From NCBI GenBank assembly GCA_016716405.1, contig JADJWK010000002.1:310001-374000 (forward strand): a stretch of DNA of 64,000 nucleotides. Reading direction: 5' to 3'. Shown here piece after piece: positions 52,901 through 61,500 of this stretch (position 1 is its first letter; every line of letters starts with the position of its first letter). Source of the DNA: Candidatus Melainabacteria bacterium (GTDB taxonomy: Bacteria; Cyanobacteriota; Vampirovibrionia; Obscuribacterales; Obscuribacteraceae). The position numbers were made by a program, and so were the translations under genes. The notes beneath the pieces are model-generated. The model was not told the origin of the DNA. It did not search any database and saw only the letters and a program-made list of their open reading frames with translations.

Positions 52901-53715
52901 CCGGCGGACACCAGCAGGTGCGGGCCAGCGTCCATGTCACCAATACCGGCAGCAATGCCGCTTCGACGCCGCCTGCCCGGAAGATCCGTCTCAACACTAC
53001 TCTTCATGACAGCACTCCCCAGATGGATGCTCGCCTGGGCAGCTACAACGGTCCGAGCAATTCCGGACAGGTTGTCGAGACCCGGGTGGAAGCCGAGCTC
53101 GTGCATTCCGGCCGCAGCTCCGATTACGGCTCCCTTGACGAGGACGTACTGACCAGAGACGCCGCGTCTTTCGTCAGCCAGTTCAACGACACCGCCCAGA
53201 TGGCTTACAGAGTGGTTCACGACCTGCATGCCGCCGGCTTCTCCTACGAGCAGCTCGCCGATCCCAACGTGGCACAGACAGCCCTGCGTATCTATGCCCA
53301 GGATCCCTCCATGGCTCCGGCAGCCGCCATCGCCCTCAACAAGGTCGGGGCCGAGAACTTCTCGGTGGAGCGCACCCATGTGGTCCAGACCATGCTCGAC
53401 ACCGATCCCGACTGGGGCCAGCACAATATCGACTCCAAGAGCATCTACACGGCAGAAGCGATCATGCGGGTCACCAGCTCCATCAAAGAGCAGGAAGATC
53501 CCGGAAGCTCGCTGCAGAGCGTCTCGCCTTATCCGACCAGGAGCTTCGTCAAGCAAGTCGGTCTGGTGCGCGCCTTCCAGGCGCGGGCTCAGGACCCGGA
53601 TCAGGGTTACGACCAGTCCATCGTCGATGTCATCCGTCGCAAGATGGAGAACCGCGCCAAGGGCTACGATCGCGAATACAGCGGTCTCGAGGACAACAAC
53701 GGACGGACTGCGTAA
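46942..53715 (+). CDS. Giant VirB6/TrbL-type T4S channel protein with repeat-rich extension
   Basis: Protein of 2257 residues from TTG 46942 (GTG 46951 possible; no clear ribosome binding site). Order: signal-like helix (about 18-43); a polytopic VirB6/TrbL-like region (about 130-440) with six or more membrane helices and conserved-looking WKYWAEAAWRGGG and QYMFAPIFLVFFATPDTES; a charged low-complexity region (about 480-1000) with GPKGPKGPKGPDGP; five tandem units of 94-96 residues (about 1030-1440), each with TADGKIVExxGQMRFxF; a Gly-rich linker; a compact-looking domain (about 1590-1950, starting GYRWIGPRTIAGNIRL); and a helical end. VirB6 forms the inner-membrane channel. Huge extensions exist on VirB6 proteins of Rickettsiales, but this repeat type is unfamiliar to me. 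Confidence 0.75.
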   Translation: MKAVYKALNAIRVSRAKRAILVLFAQFVLLAPYFISLSALAQTEPTGPGQEYGNQAVPQGAGAGTDETAQEYNEPSTTLVQQDAEQNTQNVTTEVEDLLDGDNAVTYNDVYQGLHTFWGSDIITNLFHNIGHLIGKWITEFINGWVSDAVRFLTALLRVFVLNPNIAVNGLNGNPDDNISRWIRQGADLMYAIAVDLLLLLFILCIWKYWAEAAWRGGGNLMGAVGRLIFTAGLMLAWPTIYAFEIQITNEMIKYIFFNSSDQVMQLDAAMAAAVKGGLLSVTGLIVNATAPVAGQVLGGILGGGAGGLALGTIAGGVAWAGLIVYMILGAILITQLVYILVLKAIQTALLTAQYMFAPIFLVFFATPDTESVTSGFVRSFVEVSLWTFFWVGLLKIMVIVILSDYNPWGKLVLAVGVLQLMIKVPEFMAKAQISPASDFIRAGSIIGGLAGAAKAVGSTLAQRSQQLAGVIGGNTTTGAAPGPEQSKAEKLNGLPNGVSNQDTLGKFNSVSQGGDPNDPTNGPKGPKGPKGPDGPELDENGKPINPSDKPDADGLVPPDKKKDEDEKKKKEGGDGTGTGTDATGKTVNTATDPLGASVTPGTTTGTGTGTGTGATSPNTGKTATIDTSAISNTTAAIVKGAGEAAQSLDNSRERNKGAGTGTESPADRETRAAAEQLAFDFQNEKNLENAGVDEKATGELAEASVKGKVLDTGSDKGAGTKDGGKGDSTKKEDQSKDGQLDKFAGALASQVLPGKGQNQKEAASGKGVDTPVNRNINPVDKDGRGEKDVQGELFSAQDLAALSREGVEGAVADAIDGDADGKSVDVDMDQEIADQSKATAPGGLVAGKTVVGKLASRGGNTSSKDVKTSGVVSGNDTQINSAPPKPGSISTTTDGPKAKDASSTQLEQVTSEPHMAVVDPSTGIGTDEEVKGPDLAVSATPLNSGSSKGLNLTIDPKALVAGGKGGVKSEVSGSLKTDGSVADNAGSPQVKTDVQGRVLSQGGGDKVAADIGSPQSLDAGMTADAQGLKTEDVTMTADGKIVESSGQMRFNFGPSIQAKGVKAGGSNAQGDVKADLTASADGSPTGGVDATLKTDAKVVGGDNRSGQVSLNATENLTAESSNADLPDGATLTADGKIVEAGGQMRFNFTPPSQQSRTPSPQNQTGDIKTDTPTIDAGSQTGGAVDATLRTDAKVVGGDNKSGQVSLNATENLTAESSNADLPDGATLTADGKIVEAGGQMRFNFTPPSQQGRTPSPQSQTGDIKAETANVDGSLPTGSVDATLRTDAKIVGEGGKGQSMTVNATETLSSDGAMAFPDGATLTADGKIVEPSGQIRLPFPHVVPGGTKAATTPNTQGVNIETVDSGTPNSQDASASAKIALNAPGTSGKSGAEQTINVDTTGADTGAMELPAGATITADGKIVEAGGQMRLPFTHVASQVKTGAQDVRMDGSTGNAQDGTGTSTTNVRLNAGGKPGDVTTNVEGTVLQQDEQASPQQVQLTQEAARQAAQSQPVQVSMAPPTRGVNTGSPQVKLDASGQPVTGDNAQTNVSGRVLGGSGGGAGGGSGGPPVDPPDPGDSSTPGPDSPYLNMYNTSNEQKPFSTYQQAGYRWIGPRTIAGNIRLAKDTTLGPSTSGEAELLGNGKGQTFHVRTGRDASEEQIAMQMMTAGYAQYVGSDPVAYDAARASAMESGAHKPQNWKERMAAGIMTYNGGAWSQTAVAKQRFQQAMYSQAVQGSQAYVLNQPGNAYTEYLNDRFGPMDEEQQAMGAFIMSNAGSPESAWNWKHIPATESLVQNAIPISGMSRAVASHMNIMRAQPWAKGHRIRGGVAYMNARMAEELPGVSPMSGVATVWAGREAQIMPNEVVDTVGALAHEFGETACQNVALVNRIATEVGAGKDPEEYSNAYKAMTGMANAGNAARQRVQQIVQGQVIRSGGAPSIASSVSLGGQTYMNDVPVEVELVDSGTHAEPELPGNLSQIAGAAAVAGGHQQVRASVHVTNTGSNAASTPPARKIRLNTTLHDSTPQMDARLGSYNGPSNSGQVVETRVEAELVHSGRSSDYGSLDEDVLTRDAASFVSQFNDTAQMAYRVVHDLHAAGFSYEQLADPNVAQTALRIYAQDPSMAPAAAIALNKVGAENFSVERTHVVQTMLDTDPDWGQHNIDSKSIYTAEAIMRVTSSIKEQEDPGSSLQSVSPYPTRSFVKQVGLVRAFQARAQDPDQGYDQSIVDVIRRKMENRAKGYDREYSGLEDNNGRTA
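50053..51240 (+). repeat. Five tandem units inside the VirB6-like gene
   Basis: The codons for the ADGKIV core start at 50053, 50341, 50629, 50911 and 51193, so the period is 288, 288, 282 and 282 bp. Units around 50233-50450 and 50521-50738 are nearly identical in DNA, including silent positions, indicating recent duplication or gene conversion. The others have diverged. Confidence 0.9.
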
Positions 53716-53741
53716 AAACCGTCAGATTTAATCAAAATCAT

Positions 53742-53774
53742 GGGCATTTTCCCACCCGGTGTGGGATTTCCCCC
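53742..53774. promoter_or_regulatory. GGGCATTTTCCC element upstream of the DUF2225-like gene
   Basis: GGGCATTTTCCC (53742-53753) is followed by GGGATTTCCCCC (53763-53774), and TCCCAC (53750-53755) can pair with GTGGGA (53761-53766). The element lies 87 bp upstream of ATG 53841, a position similar to the other two copies in the locus. Confidence 0.55.
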
Positions 53775-53840
53775 GATTTACCCCGGCGGGGCCAAGGCTT
53801 ACTCTAAGAACAAGCCAAGTTTCTCAGCCGGTGGAGCCCG

Positions 53841-54578
53841 ATGAAAGTCTACGCCCTAAGAAAAATATCGGTACAGTGCCCGAAGTGCGAGCAAGTCTTT
53901 GCCACCATGCAAGCTTTCCGCATGCCGAAGATCTCCCTTCAATCGAAAGTAGAGGCGGATCTTCATCGGGTGCTTCCTGATGCTTTCATCAGAGCCTCCC
54001 TGCTTTCCACCTGCCCCGAGTGTATCTACACCTGGTGGCAGAGCGCCTTCCGCACAAGCTTCATGCTGCCTGCCATGGTGCCGGATGCTCCCCCGGTGAG
54101 CAACGCCAAGAAGTTCGGTCATGCCGTTCTCACGGGCCGCAAGGAAGGCGCCCATGCTCTGGATCGAGCCATGGTCGCCCTGAATGGCTACTGGTGCGCC
54201 CGGGAAGACTGGCAGGACGGAGCCAAATGGCTGGAGCTCGCTTCGCGAGAGCTGGCCGAGGCCCTCAGCGACGAGAGCTGGGTCGGCAACCGCAGCCGCT
54301 ACAACTACATCATGGGCGAAGTCCAGAGACTGCTCGGAAACTTCGACCAGGCGATCAAGTATTTCGGCATGGTCAACCGCCGCTCCGCTCTTCCCAAAGA
54401 GCTGGTGGTCCACCAGACCAACCAGGCGAGACAGGGAAACTCCAGACCAATCATCCTGCCGCCACACATAATCGATGGTGTTTTCAAGTTGAGCCCGGTG
54501 ATAATCACACCAGAAAAGCCCGAGAACGAAGCACCTTTCCCCTATCAAGTAATCAGTCACAACACCGCGACCGCCTAG
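53841..54578 (+). CDS. DUF2225-like zinc protein inside the T4S operon
   Basis: Cytoplasmic protein of 245 residues. Two CxxC pairs (VQCPKCEQVF and STCPECIYTWW) about 45 residues apart form a probable zinc site as in DUF2225 proteins. The C-terminal half is helical with a TPR-like part (EVQRLLGNFDQAIKYFGMVN), also typical of that family, and ends with a Pro-rich tail. The role of DUF2225 is not known. It sits between the VirB6-like gene and the VirB3-like gene, with seven bases to the latter, so it is expressed with the secretion core. GGTGGAG precedes ATG 53841. Confidence 0.7.
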   Translation: MKVYALRKISVQCPKCEQVFATMQAFRMPKISLQSKVEADLHRVLPDAFIRASLLSTCPECIYTWWQSAFRTSFMLPAMVPDAPPVSNAKKFGHAVLTGRKEGAHALDRAMVALNGYWCAREDWQDGAKWLELASRELAEALSDESWVGNRSRYNYIMGEVQRLLGNFDQAIKYFGMVNRRSALPKELVVHQTNQARQGNSRPIILPPHIIDGVFKLSPVIITPEKPENEAPFPYQVISHNTATA

Positions 54579-54585
54579 AAAAATC

Positions 54586-54957
54586 ATGGAAGACATCACC
54601 CCTCTAAATCTTGAAGATCAACCAAAGCTTTTCGGGCTTCGTTACGACCAGCTGGTCACCTGCCTCGTATGTTTCATCATCGGCACCCAGCTGTACTCCT
54701 GGCTCAACCCCATCCCCTTCGCCGGTCACGACCTGCGGGTGGATGTCGCCATCTTCATCGCTCTGATCGGACCGGCATACTGCCTCTTCACTCTCAATCA
54801 AACCGCCGGGCACTGGGAGACTCTGATCAATTTCTATATGAGCCCCCAGGTATTCATACCGGGGCCCGACCCCAGTCCGGAACGATTCCTCTATGACGAG
54901 GAGCTCCCGGAATTCTACGAAGTAATTGACGAAGGCATCGACGATATAAGTTTCTAA
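54586..54957 (+). CDS. VirB3/PrgI-like inner-membrane T4S protein
   Basis: Protein of 123 residues with two closely spaced membrane helices (about 22-41 and 52-71) after a short N-terminus NLEDQPKLFGLRYDQLV, the layout of VirB3 and of PrgI proteins. Such proteins anchor VirB4 at the inner membrane. The C-terminal 50 residues are acidic (ERFLYDEELPEFYEVIDEGIDD). It lies seven bases after the DUF2225-like gene and 11 before virB4, the conserved virB3-virB4 order, which supports the call more than sequence does. Confidence 0.8.
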   Translation: MEDITPLNLEDQPKLFGLRYDQLVTCLVCFIIGTQLYSWLNPIPFAGHDLRVDVAIFIALIGPAYCLFTLNQTAGHWETLINFYMSPQVFIPGPDPSPERFLYDEELPEFYEVIDEGIDDISF

Positions 54958-54968
54958 GGAAGAAAAAA

Positions 54969-57806
54969 ATGGCTAGCTCTATCTCCAGATCCCACCAATC
55001 GCTCAAAGACCAGGCTCTCCACAAGGGCTCCTCTTTGCTCGGTTTGTTCAGAGGCAAAGAGAAGGAAGAGGTCATCGACCCCAGACTCGCCGAAGCCATC
55101 TCCAAAATCCCCTCGGTGGCCGTTCCCAGACCGCATCCCGCCGCTGCCGGCCTTCTGCCTATCTGGGATCTCTTCCAGGACGACGCCACCGGTCTCGGTA
55201 TCATGGTCATGAAAGACGGCTCTTACAGATGCTGCTTCGAGGTGGACGGCGTTCATGTCAGCGGTTTCGACGAAGTGCGCCTGATCTCCCTGATGAACCA
55301 CTTCTCCGGATTCCTCAATGGTATCGACACCTCGGTCCAGTTCACGATCATCTGCCACAACACGAGCAAGCGCGAATACTTCGAGCGGCACCCGGTGGAA
55401 GTCTGTGACGATGATTTCCTCAAGTATGTCGGCAAATGCGTGGAGAACGATCAGGCATCGCTACTGGCTCGCAACTTCATCCCCGAGCTTCGTTTCCTGG
55501 TCACTTTCTGCTATCGTCCTCCAAGAGAGAAAGCCGCCAAGAAAGGCATGCTCGAGAGTGCTCTGCGCACAGTTCAGGATGCCCTGGGCAATAAAGCCGC
55601 CCGCCAGAGTGTCGGCAGCCATATCCGCAATGTCAGCACTCTTCTCCAGAGAGCCCAGGGCTATGCTGCCCAGCTCTCGAGCTGTGGCGGCATGTCCACC
55701 CGTCCGGTCTCGGCTATCGAGTATTTCCGGATGCTCTACAAAGAGCTCAATCCGAAACTCGGTCAGGTCTCCGAAGCTAATCTCCCGGTTCCGGTCAGAC
55801 CCCAGACCCAGCTGCTCGCCAGCAAGGTCCGCCGCGTCTTCCCGGACATGGAGCCCGAGACCATCCGCCAGCAACTGATGGAATCCCAGTACGACTTCAG
55901 CCATCCCGACTATGTGCGGATCTCCGATATCACCGAAGACCTCGAAGAGTCCGAGGAGAAAGACGGTCTTTTCGTTCGCACTCTCTATATGAGCCGTCTT
56001 CCCGAGCGCACCGGTCCTCTGTGGCTGAACTCCCTGATTCGTCTCAACTGCGAATGGCGGCTGAATATCTATGCTCACAAGCTGGACAAAGAGCTCTTCC
56101 GCAAAAAGCTGCAGCGCAAGCAAGCTCAGGCCACCGCCAACACCTATCAGAGCATCCTCGGCCAGCGCTCCACTCCGGACCAGGAAGAAGCAGCCAAAGC
56201 CCAGGAAGCCGCTCATATCGGCTCCGAGCTCTACACCACCAATATCGAAGTCTTCAACTATGCCGTTTATTTCACCCTTTTCGGCAATACTCTCGATGAG
56301 CTCAACCGCGCCACCGAAATGGTGCGCTCGGCTGCTCCCCAGTGCCGGGGCGCTCGTTTCGTCGTCGGCTATAGAGAGCAGCGCTCCCTTTTCGTTGGCA
56401 GCCTGCCTGCCATGGGACTCGATGTCACCCGCCGCGGCAAGGCAGTGAGAACGCCTACCGTCCGCAACTCTTTTCCTTTCGTCCATGCTCACCTGGGCTC
56501 GGAGAAAGGCGGTAACTGGCTGGGCTTCTCCAAAGAGACTCTCGAGCCTGTATTCCTCAATCCTTATGACGAGAAGCTCCCCAACGCGCTCTGTGTCGTA
56601 TTCGGTCAGCCCGGTGAAGGTAAATCCATGGTCGCCCAGCAGATCATCCAGATGAAAATGCTCAGCGGCGCCAAGGTAGTGATCATCGACCGCTCCGGCT
56701 CCTACCGGATGCTCTCGGAGGTCTATGACGAGACTTCCTATATCCGCCTGGGTCCCGACGGTCATGTCACCCTCAACCTCTACGATCTTCCCCTTTCCGG
56801 CCCGGACGGCAAAGAGATCGATCCCTTCAATCCGCCCGAATCGCATATCATCAAGATCCTCAATTTCCACTCGGTAATGCTCGGCGAGAACGGTCAGCAG
56901 GCCATGAGCAAAGACGAGAAGCCGATCCTTATGCAGGGCATTCAAACCATCTACAAAGAATGCGCCAAGCAGGGCCGGGTGCCCTACGAGTCGGATCTCG
57001 TGGACTGGCTCAAGAGAGAAGCCGAGGCCAATGAAGGCAAGAAACGCGGCGAGGTCTGCGAAGACCTGGTCAACCGTCTCAGCCTCTACTGCCGGGGCGC
57101 CATCTATGGCAAGCTCTTCGATGGTCCTACTTCCATCCCGAGCCAGGCCAAGCTCATTGTTTTCGATACATCCGATCTTTCTCACGACAAGACCCTCGAG
57201 GCTGTGGTCACCCTTTTCGTCTCGGACTATGTCTTGAGAAACGCCGCTCAGCACAAGCAAGAGCAAATGGCCAAAGGCAAGCCGGCTCGTTTCGTCTTTT
57301 GCATAGACGAGCTCTGGAGGCTGCTCCGCTACGAGGGCGGCAAGACTCTGGTGGAAGATGCTTCCCGCACGTCCCGCCACCTCGGTCTGCTCTTCATCGG
57401 TATCTCCCAGGAGCTCGGCGACCTGCTCCGGGACGAGCGGGCTCGCAACCTGGCCACCAACAGCTCGATCAAGATCATCCTCGGCAACGACCCCAGCAAT
57501 TTCGACCTGATCAAAGATGCCTGCGGTCTCACCACGCAGGAGATGAACGCCATCGGTCACCTGACCAGAAAGAATCGCGAGTACTCCGATGCCTTCCTCG
57601 TCTATCACAAGCTCTCCCGGGGAGTGGTCCGTCTGGTGGTGCCTCGTTTCATGTACTGGGTAGCCACCACCGAGCCCAACACCGACCAGCCCATGCGCTC
57701 GCGCATGATCGAGCTCTGCAATGGCGATGCCCGCTGGGCCTGCCACCTGCTCGGTCAGGGCTATACTCCCGACACGTTCAGACCCGAGCTTCTCAAAGCC
57801 GGTTAG
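54969..57806 (+). CDS. virB4: T4S ATPase VirB4/TrbE type
   Basis: Cytoplasmic energising ATPase of 945 residues. The N-terminal CagE/TrbE-like region (about 50-500) includes CYRPPREK and a long helical part; the C-terminal ATPase domain has Walker A FGQPGEGKS (545-553, K552) and Walker B FCIDELWRLL (about 777-787), plus SRHLGLLFIGISQE and the arginine-finger-like NSSIKIILGNDP. The length is near the family average of 800-900. AAGGA precedes ATG 54969. It is the best-conserved subunit and the surest marker that this locus is a T4S system. Confidence 0.95.
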   Translation: MASSISRSHQSLKDQALHKGSSLLGLFRGKEKEEVIDPRLAEAISKIPSVAVPRPHPAAAGLLPIWDLFQDDATGLGIMVMKDGSYRCCFEVDGVHVSGFDEVRLISLMNHFSGFLNGIDTSVQFTIICHNTSKREYFERHPVEVCDDDFLKYVGKCVENDQASLLARNFIPELRFLVTFCYRPPREKAAKKGMLESALRTVQDALGNKAARQSVGSHIRNVSTLLQRAQGYAAQLSSCGGMSTRPVSAIEYFRMLYKELNPKLGQVSEANLPVPVRPQTQLLASKVRRVFPDMEPETIRQQLMESQYDFSHPDYVRISDITEDLEESEEKDGLFVRTLYMSRLPERTGPLWLNSLIRLNCEWRLNIYAHKLDKELFRKKLQRKQAQATANTYQSILGQRSTPDQEEAAKAQEAAHIGSELYTTNIEVFNYAVYFTLFGNTLDELNRATEMVRSAAPQCRGARFVVGYREQRSLFVGSLPAMGLDVTRRGKAVRTPTVRNSFPFVHAHLGSEKGGNWLGFSKETLEPVFLNPYDEKLPNALCVVFGQPGEGKSMVAQQIIQMKMLSGAKVVIIDRSGSYRMLSEVYDETSYIRLGPDGHVTLNLYDLPLSGPDGKEIDPFNPPESHIIKILNFHSVMLGENGQQAMSKDEKPILMQGIQTIYKECAKQGRVPYESDLVDWLKREAEANEGKKRGEVCEDLVNRLSLYCRGAIYGKLFDGPTSIPSQAKLIVFDTSDLSHDKTLEAVVTLFVSDYVLRNAAQHKQEQMAKGKPARFVFCIDELWRLLRYEGGKTLVEDASRTSRHLGLLFIGISQELGDLLRDERARNLATNSSIKIILGNDPSNFDLIKDACGLTTQEMNAIGHLTRKNREYSDAFLVYHKLSRGVVRLVVPRFMYWVATTEPNTDQPMRSRMIELCNGDARWACHLLGQGYTPDTFRPELLKAG

Positions 57807-57820
57807 TGAGGTTATTCATC

Positions 57821-58477
57821 ATGTTCGATTATCACGCTGGTGAAAAATACAAACTGACCCTGATAATCTGCGGGATAGCGGGATTCATCATCGGTGTCTT
57901 CATGACCGCTCTGATTCTGGGCGAGAGCCAGCCCCAGCAGCGCCAGACGCGCCAGCGTCCGAAGTGGGCGGACCATCCCGATGTCACCGGCGTTCCCAGA
58001 GACGCTTCGGCGCAGCCGCAGGATTATCGACCCACCGCGGAAGCGCCGGCGGGAAGCGAGCCGATGGCTCAGCAATCGGCTGCTCCGGTCAATCAGGACC
58101 AGGCGCTGAATCTGGTCGAGACATTCCTGATTCCGGCCTGGGACCTGAGCGCCGGCACTGCTCCCCAGAGCCAGGCGACGGCCATCCAGTATATGACTCC
58201 GGACTGTGCCGCCGCCTACCAGCAGAATGTCTGGACTCCCGAGATCGCTCAGCAGATCGAGTCGGCCGGACTGAGAAGCACATTCCAGAAAAGCTCGATG
58301 AGGATAGGCTCGGTAAAACCGGACGGATCGGTGGTGGTGCTGGTGTCCGGCATGCAGATCATGGAAGTGCCGGGTAAAGGGCAGCGCCAGAGAGAAGTGA
58401 ATATCGAGTATCTGGTGACCAGCACACCGGCTGGATTGAGAATAGGTGGCATTGGCGAAGGCCAGCAAGGCATGTAG
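57821..58477 (+). CDS. VirB8-like bitopic T4S protein
   Basis: Protein of 218 residues: a short cytoplasmic N-terminus, one membrane helix (about 12-33), a Pro/Gln-rich linker (35-92), and a periplasmic domain (about 93-215) whose helix-then-strand pattern (DQALNLVETFLIPAWD, AAAYQQNVWTPE, SVVVLVSGMQIMEV, VNIEYLVTSTPAGLRIG) suits the NTF2-like fold of VirB8, TcpC and DotI. Sequence identity to classical VirB8 is not apparent, so the call rests on topology and place between virB4 and virD4. It lies 14 bases after virB4. Confidence 0.6.
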   Translation: MFDYHAGEKYKLTLIICGIAGFIIGVFMTALILGESQPQQRQTRQRPKWADHPDVTGVPRDASAQPQDYRPTAEAPAGSEPMAQQSAAPVNQDQALNLVETFLIPAWDLSAGTAPQSQATAIQYMTPDCAAAYQQNVWTPEIAQQIESAGLRSTFQKSSMRIGSVKPDGSVVVLVSGMQIMEVPGKGQRQREVNIEYLVTSTPAGLRIGGIGEGQQGM

Positions 58478-58513
58478 TTGACTAATAGAATTGACTAAGA
58501 AGGACCAAGCAGG

Positions 58514-61500
58514 ATGACTTACAGACAACAGACTGACGAAAGAGGCAATATCGTCCAGTACAAGGATATCGATACTGGCGAAGTCATTTCTGCCAAAGAG
58601 TATCAGCGCATCATGCAGATGCAGCAGGGTCTCCCGCAAGCGCATGGTCAGCTCATGGCCCCGCCTCAGGGTCAAGAGCAGATGATCCCTCTGCCGCAAG
58701 CGGCCCAGCCCTACGGCGCTCAATCCCATTATGCCGCACCTCAGGGCTATGCCGCACCTCAGGCTTATGGCGCTCCGCAGGCTTATGCGCCTCCGCAGGC
58801 TTATGCTGCTCCTCAGGGCTATGCCCAGCCTTCTCCTTATGCGGCTCCCCAGGGTTATGCGGCTCCTGCCGGCAGCCCCCTGGCTCATCCCGGTGCGCAG
58901 TATCTGTCTCCTCAGGGGCCGAGCAATCCCGGTGCCACTCCGGTGCCCCGTTCCCAGACCGCCAGCACCGATCCCGGTCATGGCGGCCCGCCCACTCAGG
59001 GTATTCAGAAACAGGGCAAGAGCCTGAGAATGGAAGGTATCGTCAAAGCGCACCCCCAGGCTCATGCTCCAATGGGCAAGAGGGCGCACGGATTTCTGGA
59101 TGCCACCTCGGTCGCCATTCTGCTTCCCACCCTGGTGCTGCTTGCTCTGATCATCGCTGCCGCCCACAAGAAGAGACTTTTCCCCTGGCAGACCATCCGC
59201 ACGTTCAACCCGCCTTCGGGTATGCTCACGCCGCGTGATTACGAGCGCTCCTATCTCTGCCCGCCCAACCTGAGACGGCACGGCCGCATGGGCAAACGCA
59301 ATCCGAACGCCACCTGGACCGACGAGGACGGTGTGGTCATACCCTTCGGATTCCTCGCCCGGACGCACCTGCCGATTACGATCCCGATGGGTCGCCTTCC
59401 CAACAAGAATATGTTCATCGTCGCTCCGTCAGGTTCAGGTAAAACGACCTTGATGCGCGCCATCATCAAGTCCTTGCTGGCCAAGCCCTGCGTCATCATC
59501 GCCCTCGAGGCGAAAGCCAACGACCCCAACCTGGACGAGAAGAAAGAAGGCTTCAAGTACACGGTGTTGCCCGAAGCTCAACATGCCGGATTCAATACCC
59601 TCTACTTCAACCCTCTCGATCAGGAGTCCATCCACTGGAACCCGCTGGATCTGCCGGCTATCACCTTCGCCACCTCTATCGTCCAGGACATCAACTCTCT
59701 GGACGCCGAGGAGCAGCACTGGGCTGAGCGTGACATGGGCTATATCGAAGGGCTTGCCCAGCTCCTGCACTGGGGCGCCGTCCAGGTCGTCGGTGAAGAC
59801 GAGAATGGCAGCGCTTCCGAGCTCGAGCCGCTTCCCTGCAACCCGCGCGGTCTCATGAAACTGGTCAACAACCGCCGCAATATCGTCGAGTCCCTCAGAC
59901 AGCTGAAGAGCCGTCCGGATATCAATGCCGCCGAGCTCTCCGAGCTCACCCAGCGTCTCTCGTCCATCATCCGCACGGACCAGGACTGGGACAAGAACAT
60001 CCAGGGCGTTCGCGGTCGTCTGAGAATGTTCAAGAACGAAGGTATCCTGAGAGTCACCGAGAAATCGGACATCGCTCTCTCGGCTTGCATGCACCAGCCC
60101 ACAGTGCTCATCTTCGGTGCCCCGGCTTCACTGGGTCCCGACGCCGAGTCTCTGGCTGCCACCTTCGTCTATCAGCTCCAGCAGGCATTGCACACAAGAT
60201 ACGGTACCAAGTCGGTGCTTCCCCTGTTTGCATTCTTCGACGAATATCAAACCCTCAATATCGACCTGGCGGGACGTCTCTCGGCTATCGTCCGGGGCGC
60301 CAACGGCGGACTCACAGTCATCCTCCAGAACATCTCCCAGATCGCCAGCGGCAGTGGCGCCGCAGCCGAATCAGAGCTGCGCACAATCTTCTCCAACAGC
60401 GCCATCCGTGTCTGCCTGCACAACGCCGACGAATACACAGCCCAGTTCTTCTCGGAAGAAATCGGCAAGCATGCCGTTATCGTCCCCGGTATAGCCGACC
60501 ACTATCAGGCCACCGGCTTCGGTATCTTTCCGACGAGCTGGAACCGGATTCACTCCCAGCAGGTTGTCGCCCGGGTCGATCCGGACGGGATCAAGCGTAT
60601 GGAAAAACATCACGCTCTCGTCTATCTGGCTCCGGCAGGCGATCCCGAGTTCGGCGAGACCAAGCCTTTCATGGTCGACCTGAGAGGAATCGAAGAGATT
60701 GCCAGACTGCACCTGTTGCACAACGTCAACTCCAGAACCGGTCCGGAAGGCAGCCAGGCTGTGAGCGAGCGCGGGTTCGCCCAGGTCATGCACCCGGCTG
60801 ACGCGATCAATCAAGCTTTCTCTGCACCCAGCCAGGAGCTGGTCCGGGCAACCGGAGCCGAGACAGGCGCGCAGATGGAAGTATCCGGTGCTCTGGTGGA
60901 GAACCAGTATGCTCCTCATGCCGAGGAAGAGCCTTCTCTTCCTCCGGGGCAGCCCTTCGCCTCCCGTGGAGCGCTGCCTGGTTTCGCCGGCGCCGGAGCT
61001 GTGGCTTCGGGATCTATGGGATCGGGCGCAATGGGCGGACTGCCGGCCAGACCGGGTATGAACGCCATGGCCCAGGCTGCCGCTTCGATGCCTTCGCACG
61101 CGGCGGCTCCGGTCTCCTCATCGGCTCCGGCTGCCTCTCTTTCCCAGCCCGCCTCCGCTTCCGTTTCTGCAGGGCCTCTGGCCCCGGCTGGCGGCGGCTC
61201 GCGTGCCTGCCCGCACTGCGGACAAATGGCCGGCAAGGGCAAGTTCTGCATCGAATGCGGCAAATTCATCGGTGCTGCCGACAGCCAGCCTGCCCAGGCT
61301 TCCCAGGCGATCAGCCCGCATAATCTCAATCCCGGCGTCGTGGGACCGATGGGCTCCCGACCGGCAGGCAGTCTCCCTCAGCCTCGCTACGGCGGACTGG
61401 AAGTCACCAATCGTGACACCATCCCCCAGAAGCGTACCGAGTCAGCCTCGGGCGGACCGCTCTCCCAGAGAGTAGCCGAGAGCGAAGCTGTTGCCGCAGC

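Noticed and set aside
49819..53556. Antisense open frame of more than 1,200 codons opposite the VirB6-like gene
   Set aside because: It mirrors the G+C-rich repeat gene; its composition (Gly/His/Asp-rich, no domain, no signal or start context) is that of a shadow frame. The forward frame has signal, membrane helices and motif repeats.
55461..57746. Antisense open frame of about 760 codons opposite virB4
   Set aside because: virB4 on the forward strand carries unambiguous Walker motifs; the reverse frame has no recognisable features.
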